A stretch of 64,000 bases of DNA. Source: Desulfobacca sp. (GTDB taxonomy: Bacteria > Desulfobacterota > Desulfobaccia > Desulfobaccales > Desulfobaccaceae). The notes beneath the pieces were generated by a model that saw only the letters and a list, made by a program, of their open reading frames with translations, was not told the origin of the DNA and ran no database searches. The stretch spans positions 62,001 through 126,000 of the forward strand of contig DYEV01000003.1 in assembly GCA_020725545.1 (NCBI GenBank), given 5' to 3'. The position numbers and the translations under genes are program-made. Shown here one piece after another: positions 9,873 to 18,335 of this stretch (position 1 is its first letter; every line of letters begins with the position of its first letter).

Positions 9873-10874
9873 TCAGCTGCGCCGGGCCACTTTGCCCCAG
9901 CCGGTCTCCTCAGAAGCCGTTGGCTGCAGCCACCGTACTTCCTTCAGCCCCATAATCCCGGTGGGACGGAAGATCATGAGGAGGACCAGGAGCAATGGCC
10001 CAACCACCCAGCGCCACAGTTCCAGAGGACGGAGCAGTTCCATCAGGATAGTATACAGCGACGCCCCCAGAATGGAACCGGCCAGGGAGCCGATGCCGCC
10101 CAGATAAACCATGACCAACATGTCGGTGGACTTGAGGATGGAAAAGCTGCGCGGGTTGATAAACTGCAGCAGGTGGGCATACAGGCCACCGGCGACGCCG
10201 GCAAAGAAGGCGGACAGACAAAAGGCATAAATCTTTAGGCGAGGCGTATTGACACTCACCAGATTGGCGGCCAACTCATCCTCCCGGATAGCGATGATCC
10301 CCCGGCCCAAATTGGAATAAATAACGTTGCGCAGGACCAAAAGGGTCACCAGGACCCAGAAGACGACCCAGACCAGATTGGAAAGCTTGCTCATACCCAT
10401 ATAGCCTCGCGGTCCGCCCACAGCGTTGATATTTTCCAGGATGCTTTTGACGATCATGTTGAAGGCCAAGGTGACGATGGCCAGATAATCGCCCCGGGTG
10501 CGAAAGGAAGGGAAAGCGACGACCAGGCCGGCCAGGGCTGCGGCCAGACCTCCCATGATGAGTGCCAGGGGAAAGACAACGGGACCCCAGGCCCGGGGAA
10601 AGACGGCCACGGTCAAAATGGCGGCAACATAGGCCCCCACTGCCATAAACCCGGCATGGCCCACGGAAAATTCGCCCATGTAGCCGTTGACCAGATTCAG
10701 GCTCAAGGTCAGGATGATGTTGATGCCCACATACATCAACACTTGCTGGAGATAGAGATTCATGATCCCAGAGGCTGGCAGGAGCCAGGCCAAGGCCAGG
10801 AGGGCCAGGGATCCCAGCGTCCAGTACCATCCCCCAAGGCGGCCGCGCTCTGAGGCCTGATTAGACTTTTTCAA
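9873..10874 (-). CDS. livM: Branched-chain amino acid ABC transporter permease LivM
   Basis: A 333-residue inner-membrane permease with about nine hydrophobic segments. The family's conserved cytoplasmic region is visible as FRTRGDYLAIVTLAFN, followed by GGPRGYMG, and a second conserved region as GGIGSLAGSILGA. The start is a TTG (complement of 10872-10874) that overlaps the end of livH by 14 bases, so translation is probably coupled. The N-terminus has a short basic tail before the first membrane segment (LGSLALLALAWLLP). It pairs with LivH to form the translocation channel. Confidence 0.93.
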   Translation of the reverse strand: MKKSNQASERGRLGGWYWTLGSLALLALAWLLPASGIMNLYLQQVLMYVGINIILTLSLNLVNGYMGEFSVGHAGFMAVGAYVAAILTVAVFPRAWGPVVFPLALIMGGLAAALAGLVVAFPSFRTRGDYLAIVTLAFNMIVKSILENINAVGGPRGYMGMSKLSNLVWVVFWVLVTLLVLRNVIYSNLGRGIIAIREDELAANLVSVNTPRLKIYAFCLSAFFAGVAGGLYAHLLQFINPRSFSILKSTDMLVMVYLGGIGSLAGSILGASLYTILMELLRPLELWRWVVGPLLLVLLMIFRPTGIMGLKEVRWLQPTASEETGWGKVARRS

Positions 10875-11781
10875 CGGTGGGTCGTCCCAAGAGCCCTGTG
10901 GGCTTGAAGATTAATAAAATAAGGAGCATGGAAAAGGCTACCGAGTCCCGGTAGGTGGAGGAGGCCAACAGGACCGGCGTAAAAATTTCCACCGTGCCCA
11001 GGACATAGCCTCCCAAGACAGCCCCCCGGATATTGCCGATGCCCCCGACCACAGCGGCAATGAAGGCCCACCAGCCGATGCGGATCCCCATATAGGGATC
11101 CAGGACCGGATAGGCCAGGCCGTAGAGGAGGCCGCCAGCCCCGGCAATGGCCGAGCCGATGGCAAAGGTCAGGGAGATAATGCGATCCACCGACACCCCC
11201 ATGAGAGGCACAATAACACGGTTATAAGAGATGGCCCGCATGGCCATCCCTGTCAAGGTCCTCCGTACCAGAGTATCCAAGAGGACCATCAGGATGAGCG
11301 ACACCACCAGGATCAGGAGCTGGACATTGGTAAAGGCGACGCCGCCCCAGGAATATTGCTGCACTGGGATAATGGCCGGCACTTGCCGGGGTTCGGGGCC
11401 GATAGTGGCCAGGGTAAAGTTCTCCAGGAACAGCCCCACCCCCAAGGCGGTAATGACCGCTGAGACCTTGGGAGCCTGGCGCAAGGGGCGGTAGGCCAGA
11501 CGTTCGATACTGACCCCCAAGGCCGCCGTCAGGGTCATGGTAAATAGCAATGACCCCAAAAAAATGAAAATAATGGGCAGATTGAGGGGCAGGCCCAGGA
11601 GAAACAGGGTGGCCCACATGGCCAAATAAGCGCCTACCATGAAGATATCACCATGGGCGAAATTGATCATGGTGAGGATACCGTAGACCATGCTGTAGCC
11701 CAAGGCGATCAGGGCATAGACGCTGCCCAATTGCAGGGCGTTGAGGAGGTATTGCAGAGCTATAGCCACGGGACAGCTCAT
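10861..11781 (-). CDS. livH: Branched-chain amino acid ABC transporter permease LivH
   Basis: A 306-residue permease with eight or more hydrophobic segments. The N-terminal QLGSVYALIALGYSMVYGIL and INFAHGDIFMVGAYLA stretches are the conserved opening of LivH proteins, and GGIGNIRGAVLGG near the C-terminus is the family's second signature. The start is ATG 11781. It follows livK by 51 bases and overlaps livM by 14. It forms the transmembrane channel with LivM. Confidence 0.95.
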   Translation of the reverse strand: MSCPVAIALQYLLNALQLGSVYALIALGYSMVYGILTMINFAHGDIFMVGAYLAMWATLFLLGLPLNLPIIFIFLGSLLFTMTLTAALGVSIERLAYRPLRQAPKVSAVITALGVGLFLENFTLATIGPEPRQVPAIIPVQQYSWGGVAFTNVQLLILVVSLILMVLLDTLVRRTLTGMAMRAISYNRVIVPLMGVSVDRIISLTFAIGSAIAGAGGLLYGLAYPVLDPYMGIRIGWWAFIAAVVGGIGNIRGAVLGGYVLGTVEIFTPVLLASSTYRDSVAFSMLLILLIFKPTGLLGRPTVEKV

Positions 11782-11832
11782 CGAGCCGGTGGCCGACCCA
11801 GAGGGCCGGCCACCGCTTTCGGGGAAGCAAAG

Positions 11833-12990
11833 CTAAGGTTGGACACTGGCGAAATACTTGAACTGGCCGTTTTGCACCTGGAGGATAACGGCGCTTTTCA
11901 CCGGGTCGCCGCCTCCTTTAAAGGTCATCTTGCCGGTGACGCCCTCAAATTCCCTGACCTGGGCCAGGGTATCCCGCACTTTGGTCCGGTCCAGGGACCC
12001 GGCCTGCGTGATGGCGTTGCACAGCAGCAGACCGGCATCGTAGGTCAGGGCCGCCACATCATCCGGTTTTTTCCCGTATTTGGCTTCATAGGCCTTGATG
12101 AATTCCTGGGCTTTGGGGGTGGCAATGTCGGGAGCATAATGCGTGCTAAAGAAAGAGCCTTCCAGGTCGGCGCCGCCCAGCGTCAGGAGCTCCTGACTAC
12201 CCCAGGAATCCGAGCCGATAATGGCACAGGACAGGCCTTGATTGCGGGCCTGCTTCACCTGCAGCGGTACTTCATTGTAGTAATTGGGAAGAAACAGGAC
12301 CTGAGGCGCGGCCGCCTTAATGGTCGTCAGTTGGGAGGAAAAATCTTTATCCCCAGTGGTATAGGAGGCAAAGGCCACCACCTTGCCGCCATCGGCCTCA
12401 AAGAACTGTTTGAAAAATTCGGCAATACCTTTATTATATTCGCTGGCCACGTCGTACAACACCGCGGCGGTGTCGGCCTTGAGGTGTTGGCGGGCAAATT
12501 TCGCCATGACCTGCCCTTGGAAATCATCAATGAAACAGGCCCGGAAGATATACTTTTTCCCCTCCGTAGTTTTGGGGTTGGTGGACCACGGACTGATCAT
12601 AATGACGCCACTGTCTTCACAGATGCGGGCGGCCGGGATAGCGTTGCCGGAAGCGTTGGGACCGATGACGGCCAGCACATTGTTTTGACTGATTAATTTC
12701 TGCGCGGCGGCGGCCGCCGACTCGGCCTTATCTTCGTTATCTTCGATGAACAATTTAAGGGGGATCTGCCTTTCCCCCACTTTGAGGCCACCCTGTTGGT
12801 TGATCTGCTCGGCCAACAGTTCCATGGCCTTTTTACAGGAATCGCCCACGGTCGGCTTGCTGCCGGTCAATTCGGCATTCACGCCAAGACGCACCTCTTG
12901 CTCTGATTTGGCCCCACAGCCGACAGCCCCGACAATCAGGGCCAGACAACTGAGCACCCTGACCACTTGCCAGATTCCCCTCTGTAGCAC
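11833..12990 (-). CDS. livK: Branched-chain amino acid ABC transporter substrate-binding lipoprotein
   Basis: A 385-residue periplasmic binding protein (Peripla_BP_6 type). The signal sequence ends in a lipobox-like AVGC, so Cys25 is probably lipidated and tethers the protein to the membrane. The mature protein starts with VRLGVNAELTGSKPTVGDSC, the usual first strand, and contains VLAVIGPNASGNAIPAA, which forms the ligand pocket in this family. The start is GTG 12990 with GGGAGGAGG 6 bases upstream. It is the first gene of livKHMGF. A promoter-like pair lies about 140 bases upstream. The ligand is inferred from gene context, not from residues. Confidence 0.93.
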   Translation of the reverse strand: MLQRGIWQVVRVLSCLALIVGAVGCGAKSEQEVRLGVNAELTGSKPTVGDSCKKAMELLAEQINQQGGLKVGERQIPLKLFIEDNEDKAESAAAAAQKLISQNNVLAVIGPNASGNAIPAARICEDSGVIMISPWSTNPKTTEGKKYIFRACFIDDFQGQVMAKFARQHLKADTAAVLYDVASEYNKGIAEFFKQFFEADGGKVVAFASYTTGDKDFSSQLTTIKAAAPQVLFLPNYYNEVPLQVKQARNQGLSCAIIGSDSWGSQELLTLGGADLEGSFFSTHYAPDIATPKAQEFIKAYEAKYGKKPDDVAALTYDAGLLLCNAITQAGSLDRTKVRDTLAQVREFEGVTGKMTFKGGGDPVKSAVILQVQNGQFKYFASVQP

Positions 12991-13126
12991 GGTTTATCCT
13001 CCTCCCTATCAATAACGAGGGTAATTGTTCACAGACAGGTCCGCCCGACCTGTCTTCTGCCTTTGACCCAGCCGGCGAAAGCTGGCCTGGCCATGCCAAC
13101 CCTGCTCTGCCACCATTCGCCAAGGC

Positions 13127-13156
13127 AATCTACCAGAAAAATGTTGCTAGCGTCAA
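13127..13156 (-). promoter_or_regulatory. Probable sigma-70 promoter of the liv operon
   Basis: Read on the minus strand, TTGACG (complement of 13151-13156) is followed after 18 bases by TAGATT (complement of 13127-13132). It lies about 137 bases upstream of the livK GTG. The -35 matches 5 of 6 consensus positions and the -10 matches 4 of 6. Confidence 0.5.
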
Positions 13157-13530
13157 TGCTAAAAATTAACGATACTTGAAGCCGGTGGCCGAAATCGGCA
13201 CAATTACGCATACAAACACTGAGAAGCACTGACCGGTTTCCTTAATCAAACTTTTTAGAGATAATGCCTCCTGTCCATAACAAGCCGCATAAATTTGGCT
13301 GATACAATACTGGCCATTCAAGACACTTAGGTATCGACAGAAAGCGGCAATCGACACGTGGTGTTCCTGTTTTTGGAAAAATTCCTTTGTTGCCATTGTG
13401 GCGGGGATGTCGCAGGACAGAATAGGCTTAATAGAGCCTACGATTCTCGGTGAAAGTTTTATAGATGATGTAAGCACCAGTGGAAAAATTTTTAATTATA
13501 AAAAACATTGGTTTTTTTAAAGGCGTTAGC

Positions 13531-13559
13531 TTGACATGATAAAATTAAGTCTATATAAA
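13531..13559 (+). promoter_or_regulatory. Strong sigma-70 promoter for the MucR-like gene
   Basis: Perfect TTGACA (13531-13536), a 17-base spacer and TATAAA (13554-13559) in an AT-rich context, 88 bases before the ATG at 13648. This is one of the two best sigma-70 promoters in the window. Confidence 0.8.
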
Positions 13560-13647
13560 TTTAATAACGCTTCGTTTTTAAGTTTTGGCGATATATGGAT
13601 GTAAGGTGCGTGCAATTGCTAATTATTATCGTGGAGGAGAAAAGCTT

Positions 13648-14088
13648 ATGGCCACAGAATTATTGAAGATGACTGCCCAGATAGTCACATCCCATGCGTC
13701 CATGAATGAACTGAGCCCCCAAGAATTAATCAATGAAATAACCTCGGTGTACAATACTCTGGCGGCATTGGCGGGAGAAAAAGCCGTTGCCGTGGAGATG
13801 GGGGCAATGCCGGAAGCAGGTCAAGAGACGGGCCAACCCAAGCCTGCCGTTCCCATTGAGGAATCCATTCAGGATGAATATATCGTCTGTTTGGAGTGCG
13901 GCCAGCGCTTCCGGACCCTGAAAGCCCATCTGCGGCGGGCCCATAATCTCACGCCGGTGGATTATTGCGAGCGATTTGGTCTGGACCCGAAGAAATATCA
14001 TCTGGTGTCTCGCAACTATTCCGAACAGCGTCGGCAGTTGGCCAAGGCCAAAGGTCTGGGCGAGTTCCGCCGGGCCAAAAAGGCTTAA
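13648..14088 (+). CDS. MucR/Ros family zinc-finger transcriptional regulator
   Basis: A 146-residue protein. The N-terminal half (ATELLKMTAQIVTSHASMN... and LINEITSVYNTL) is the helical oligomerisation region of MucR proteins. The C-terminal half carries the prokaryotic C2H2-like zinc finger: CLECG, then FRTLKAHLRRAHNLTPVDYCERFGL. MucR proteins bind AT-rich DNA and act as H-NS-like silencers or regulators of exopolysaccharide and motility genes. ATG 13648 is selected because GGAGGAG precedes it; an upstream in-frame start at 13585 is poor. The strong promoter and AT-rich upstream region would suit autoregulation, which is common in the family. Confidence 0.92.
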   Translation: MATELLKMTAQIVTSHASMNELSPQELINEITSVYNTLAALAGEKAVAVEMGAMPEAGQETGQPKPAVPIEESIQDEYIVCLECGQRFRTLKAHLRRAHNLTPVDYCERFGLDPKKYHLVSRNYSEQRRQLAKAKGLGEFRRAKKA

Positions 14089-14315
14089 GTGGGTTAGCTG
14101 TCGCCGCCAACCTGCAGTGCAGCGTACCGTGGCACCTCAGCCACCCGGCCGTGGCCGATCTGAAGACCTGCCGGCCGGGGGGAGTGTGGCTAATTATTTC
14201 CTCAGATGAGCCCCAATGGGTTGCGCCGGCGCCTTGGCCCCGGGCGGTCCGATGCTGAAGCCAGCAAATATTTCCGTCTTGAAAAAATTGGCCAAAACAG
14301 ATAAAAGGATTACTC

Positions 14316-15284
14316 ATGCAGGCAAGCCATCCTTTGACGAAAATCATGATCCCCTTTGATGGCAGTCCGTCGGCGCGGCTGGCTGTCCAGTATGCTGCCA
14401 CCCTGGTGCAGGGCAGCAGCGAGCCGGTCCAGCAGATAACCCTGGTCTATGTGATCAGCGGCAGCTATTTAGCCCGACACTTGCAAAACGTGGATTTACG
14501 GGTGGTTAAACTGGAGCAGACCGCGGAATGGCAGCGGCTTAAGGAACAGCGGCTTGATCGGGATATCCGGCCGCTCCTGGCCGAAGGCCAGGAAATCCTC
14601 AGCCGAGCCGGCATCCAAGTGCCTAATGACATCCAGGTGGGCGAAGGCAGGATCGGCGAACAGCTGTTGGCAATGGCTCGGCAAGGCGGCTATACTGCCA
14701 TTATTATGGGACGCCGCGGGTTATCCCCCATAAAAGAATTACTTCTGGGCAGCGCAACTCAATACGTTCTGACTCATGCCCAAGGGATCACAGTGTTTGT
14801 GGTGGGAAAGGGATATGGCGAAGAAGCCGCGTCTCCCCTTTTCCCCTTGTTGTTGCCGGTGGACGGCTCCGCGACCTCGCTGGCCGCCGTCCGGCAGGCC
14901 GGCCGTTTGGTCCAGGCTTGGCAGGCGGGACCGCCCCGCATTGAGCTCTTGCACGTCGTCGATGTGGCCCTTTTGGGTCAGACCATGACGGTGGACGCTC
15001 AGCTTCTGGTGGCAGAAGGTCACAAGGCCTTGGTGGCCGCCCGTTCCATCCTGGATGAAGCCGGGCTCACGGAAGGCGTGGCAGAAAAGCTGGTCAGCGG
15101 TGTGCCAGCGCAGGTCATCGCCCAGGAAGCCAAAGAGCAGCGTTGTCCTCTGGTGTTTATGGGCAGCATTGGCCATTCGGTCCTCAGCCGGCTTCTCATT
15201 GGCAGCGTCACCCAAAGTGTTCTGCATTTGGCTCCTCAATCTACTATTGGCGTGCTTTACCCAGCAATGGAGCAATCCTCCTAA
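14316..15284 (+). CDS. Tandem universal stress protein (UspA family)
   Basis: A 322-residue protein with two Usp domains in tandem (about residues 8-160 and 172-318). Each domain keeps the nucleotide-binding pattern G-2x-G-9x-GS: GRRGLSPIKELLLGS in the first and GSIGHSVLSRLLIGS in the second. Both domains also keep the first-strand aspartate (IPFDGS and LPVDGS). Such proteins bind ATP and modulate survival under stress; the molecular role is usually unknown. ATG 14316 has AAAGGA 8 bases upstream. The gene lies 21 bases before pheT on the same strand, an unusual neighbour for pheT. Confidence 0.92.
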   Translation: MQASHPLTKIMIPFDGSPSARLAVQYAATLVQGSSEPVQQITLVYVISGSYLARHLQNVDLRVVKLEQTAEWQRLKEQRLDRDIRPLLAEGQEILSRAGIQVPNDIQVGEGRIGEQLLAMARQGGYTAIIMGRRGLSPIKELLLGSATQYVLTHAQGITVFVVGKGYGEEAASPLFPLLLPVDGSATSLAAVRQAGRLVQAWQAGPPRIELLHVVDVALLGQTMTVDAQLLVAEGHKALVAARSILDEAGLTEGVAEKLVSGVPAQVIAQEAKEQRCPLVFMGSIGHSVLSRLLIGSVTQSVLHLAPQSTIGVLYPAMEQSS

Positions 15285-15305
15285 ACAGAGAAGTTCCTAT
15301 TCATC

Positions 15306-17702
15306 ATGCGCTTAAGTATCAATTGGCTGAAAGATTTTGTCCCTCTGCCGGTCTCTCCCCAGGAATTGGCGGAGAAACTCACTCTGGCCGGTCTGGAAAT
15401 TGATGCCCTAGAGACCTTTGCTCCGGCTTTTGCCGGGGTCATTGTGGCCCAGGCCCTCACCGTGGAGCCTCATCCGCAGGCCGATCGGCTGAAGGTTGTG
15501 GTGGTGAACGACGGTCGGCAGCAGCGCCGGGTTGTCTGCGGCGCCCCTAATGTTCAGGCCGGCGGCCGCTATGCCTTTGCCCCGGTGGGTGCGGTCCTGG
15601 CCGATGGCAAGCCCCTGAAAGCCGCAAAAATACGAGGAATCCTTTCCGAAGGCATGCTCCTGGCCGAAGATGAGCTGGGTCTGTCCGACGATCACCGCGG
15701 CTTGCTGGAGCTGCCGCCGCAGACGCCGGTGGGGGCTGACCTGGCGGAAGTTTTGGGCCTCAACGACATCGTTTTGGAAGTGGCCGTCACCCCTAATCGG
15801 CCCGATTGTCTCAGCGTTCTGGGGTTGGCCAGGGAAGTGGCGGCGTTGTATGATTTGCCTTTACACCTTCCTAAAGTAGAGCTGGTGGAAGACCCGGAGC
15901 CGGTGGAACGGTATGCTCAGGTGATTATTGAGGACCCGGAAAACTGCCCTCGCTATACCGCCCGGATGGTGGTTGATGTGGAGGTCCGGCCCTCGCCATT
16001 TTGGCTGCGCCGGCGTCTCCAGGTCTGCGGCCTGCGGGCCATCAATAACTTGGTGGATGTCACCAACTATGTCATGTTGGAATACGGTCAGCCGCTTCAT
16101 GCCTTTGACTTCCAGTGTCTGCGCGAGGGGCGCATTGTAGTCCGCCGCCCGCTGGGCGAGGAAACCTTTACCACCTTAGACGGTCAATCCCGGCCTCTGG
16201 TCCACGAGACCCTGCTGATCTGCGACGCGGCGCAGCCGGTGGCCATTGCCGGGGTGATGGGCGGCTTGGACTCCGAGGTCACCACCGCCACGAAGCGGGT
16301 CCTCATTGAAAGCGCTTATTTTCACCCCCCGGCTATCCGCAAGACTGCCAAACGTTTGGGGCTGACCAGTGAATCGGCCTACCGTTTTGAACGGGGGGTT
16401 GACCCGGAAGGCGTCATCCCGGCCCTCAATCGCGCCGCCCAGCTGATGGCCGAACTGGGTTCCGGGCGGATCCTGCGGGGTTTGCTGGATGCCTGTCCCC
16501 GGCCGCTGCGCAGCCCCCGACTGACGCTGCGTCTCAGCCGCACCAATGCCGTCCTCGGCACGACCTTGGTAAAGGATCAGGTCAGGGATATCCTCCGGCG
16601 TTTACAGATGCCGCCGTTAGCCGAAGATGAGGATAATCTCGCCGTCCAGGTTCCCTCTTACCGAGGTGATCTCATCCGGGAGATCGATCTTATTGAAGAA
16701 GTGGCCCGCCTCCACGGTTTTGCCAACATCCCGGTAACGTTGCCCCGGGTGGAGATGTGGGCCCGCCGGCCTAGCAAAGAGGCGCGGTTGCGGGAACAGG
16801 TCCGGGAGCTGCTGGTGGGCATGGGTTTTGCTGAAGTAATCACCTACGCCTTTCAACCGGAGCGGCTCACCGCCCAACTCTTTGGAACTACCGAGGGGCC
16901 GGAGTTCGTACGTTTGGCCAACCCCATCAGCGAGGAGCAGGCGGTCATGCGGGTGGCGCTCCTGCCCGGTTTGGTGGAGACCATGCGGCGCAACGTTGCG
17001 CATCTGAGCCGGGATCTGAAAATCTTTGAATTGGGTATGGTCTTTCGGCCCCGGCCTGGCGAGCAACTTCCCCAGGAAACTCTGTTATTGGCCGGCCTCA
17101 TGACCGGGGCCCGGCAAACTCCGGCCTGGAACCTGGCGGCGGAGACGCCGGTGGATTACTTTGACCTCAAAGGCGTGGTAGAAAATCTTTTGACCGGACT
17201 GCTGGTGACAGACGTCTCCTATCAGCCCGCTGCCAAAGCCTTTCTGCGCCATGGTACGGCGGTTGTGGCTGCCGGCCATGAATTGGGGTTCTTGGGCGAG
17301 CTCCACCCGGAAACAGCCGAACGTTGCGAACTCAAACAGCCGGCCTGGGTCTTTGAACTGAATTTTGCCCACTTGGCAGCTGCGGCCCAGGATAGCCCCC
17401 GGTTCCAGCCTCTGCCCAGATACCCGGCGGTCTTTCGGGACCTGGCCATCATTCTGTCGGCGGCAATTCCGGCGGCCCAGGTCCAGGACGTCTTGTTTGC
17501 CTGTGGCCGGCCCCTGTTGGTGGAAGCGCAGCTGTTTGATGTCTATACCGGACCGCCGGTCCCGGCGGGCGAACGCAGTCTGGCTTTTCACCTCTGTTAT
17601 CGGGACCCGGACCGCACCCTCACCGAAGAGGACGTCAATCCCTGGCACGAAGCCATCATCCAGGGGCTGGCCAAACAACTGGGGGCCCGACTGCGAGCCT
17701 GA
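15306..17702 (+). CDS. pheT: Phenylalanine-tRNA ligase beta subunit
   Basis: A full-length (798-residue) bacterial PheRS beta subunit. It starts with MRLSINWLKDFVPLPVSPQE and has the EMAPII-like tRNA-binding domain (about 40-150), the B3/B4 editing domain (about 215-390), a B5 domain (about 400-475, with the SYRGDLIREIDLIEEVARLHG signature just after), the catalytic-core-like domain, and the FDX-ACB anticodon domain (about 705-798, starting near RYPAVFRDLAIIL). The beta subunit needs PheS (alpha) for activity. pheS is usually directly upstream but is absent here: a universal stress gene lies 21 bases upstream instead. A MerR-like gene follows 16 bases downstream, a common arrangement after pheT. 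Confidence 0.97.
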   Translation: MRLSINWLKDFVPLPVSPQELAEKLTLAGLEIDALETFAPAFAGVIVAQALTVEPHPQADRLKVVVVNDGRQQRRVVCGAPNVQAGGRYAFAPVGAVLADGKPLKAAKIRGILSEGMLLAEDELGLSDDHRGLLELPPQTPVGADLAEVLGLNDIVLEVAVTPNRPDCLSVLGLAREVAALYDLPLHLPKVELVEDPEPVERYAQVIIEDPENCPRYTARMVVDVEVRPSPFWLRRRLQVCGLRAINNLVDVTNYVMLEYGQPLHAFDFQCLREGRIVVRRPLGEETFTTLDGQSRPLVHETLLICDAAQPVAIAGVMGGLDSEVTTATKRVLIESAYFHPPAIRKTAKRLGLTSESAYRFERGVDPEGVIPALNRAAQLMAELGSGRILRGLLDACPRPLRSPRLTLRLSRTNAVLGTTLVKDQVRDILRRLQMPPLAEDEDNLAVQVPSYRGDLIREIDLIEEVARLHGFANIPVTLPRVEMWARRPSKEARLREQVRELLVGMGFAEVITYAFQPERLTAQLFGTTEGPEFVRLANPISEEQAVMRVALLPGLVETMRRNVAHLSRDLKIFELGMVFRPRPGEQLPQETLLLAGLMTGARQTPAWNLAAETPVDYFDLKGVVENLLTGLLVTDVSYQPAAKAFLRHGTAVVAAGHELGFLGELHPETAERCELKQPAWVFELNFAHLAAAAQDSPRFQPLPRYPAVFRDLAIILSAAIPAAQVQDVLFACGRPLLVEAQLFDVYTGPPVPAGERSLAFHLCYRDPDRTLTEEDVNPWHEAIIQGLAKQLGARLRA

Positions 17703-17718
17703 AGTCTCGAGCTGAGCC

Positions 17719-18093
17719 ATGGCAAATGACAAAGGCAGGCCGAAGCTTTGGCGTATCGGTGCCGTCAGCCGACTCACCGGGGTTAACCCTCACACCTTGC
17801 GTTATTGGGAGGAGGAATTTCACATTCTCTCTCCTAATCGGCACCTCTCCAAACAGCGTCTCTACCGCCAGGCCGATATCGATCTGATCCGAGAGATTAA
17901 ACGCCTCTTGGAGGAGGAGAAGTATACTCTATCGGGCGTTAAACAGTATCTGGCGGCCCGTCGGGCTGCACCGCCGGTGGCGGCCACCGCGGCTCCGCCG
18001 GGCGTAATTACCGACGCCGATCTGGTGCAGTTCATTCACCAGGAGCTGCAGGCCATCCGGGCGGCCTTGGCCGAGCCGCCGGCGGAAGAATAA
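17719..18093 (+). CDS. MerR-like transcriptional regulator
   Basis: A 124-residue protein. Residues 10-80 form a MerR-type winged helix-turn-helix (WRIGAVSRLTGVNPHTLRYW, then LYRQADIDLIREIKRLLEEE, then YTLSGVKQYL). After an Ala/Pro-rich linker comes a short helix (LVQFIHQELQAIRAALAE) that may mediate dimerisation. There are no metal-binding cysteines, so it is not a metal sensor. Small MerR-like proteins of this type are often encoded right after pheT in Desulfobacterota; their targets are unknown. It starts 16 bases after the pheT stop, consistent with co-transcription. Confidence 0.88.
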   Translation: MANDKGRPKLWRIGAVSRLTGVNPHTLRYWEEEFHILSPNRHLSKQRLYRQADIDLIREIKRLLEEEKYTLSGVKQYLAARRAAPPVAATAAPPGVITDADLVQFIHQELQAIRAALAEPPAEE

Positions 18094-18335
18094 GAGCACC
18101 GGCAGCAGAAGAAACTCGCTGACTAACCCATTTCACGGTGCCGAAAAAAAGCAGCTACCCCTTCTTCTCCTCTTGTCCCTTACCATTTTTGTGGTAAACT
18201 CAGGCAATCTGGGCTCGCCCGTCGGACAGGCGGATTCGGGCAGCAGCGGATTGTCGCCCGGCCGCAATGCCTTTTTACCCCACCCTGCCGGCCGGTGATC
18301 TATCCCCATGAGAGCTTATTTACAAGGAGTTGCTA

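Larger units (their letters stand above)
12991..13647. other. 657-bp AT-rich spacer between divergent livK and mucR-like genes
   Basis: Clearly more AT-rich than its neighbours. It holds the livK promoter (13127-13156), the promoter of the MucR-like gene (13531-13559), and a perfect 8-bp inverted repeat (GACAGGTC at 13034-13041 with GACCTGTC at 13047-13054) in the livK leader, which could be an operator or attenuator stem. A small hairpin (TAGGCT / AGCCTA) lies near 13426-13441. A 103-codon minus-strand frame (13166-13477) is open, but it has no recognisable family and no ribosome binding site that I can see. I regard it as unproven. Confidence 0.5.

Noticed and set aside
11653-12696. Long plus-strand frame opposite livK
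   Set aside because: Antisense to the secure livK/livH genes, with composition typical of a shadow frame (Gly, Gln, Ala, Arg repeats).
13166-13477. 103-codon minus-strand frame in the AT-rich spacer
   Set aside because: No ribosome binding site, no recognised family, and it runs through a region with promoter and hairpin signals. Kept only as an unproven possibility.
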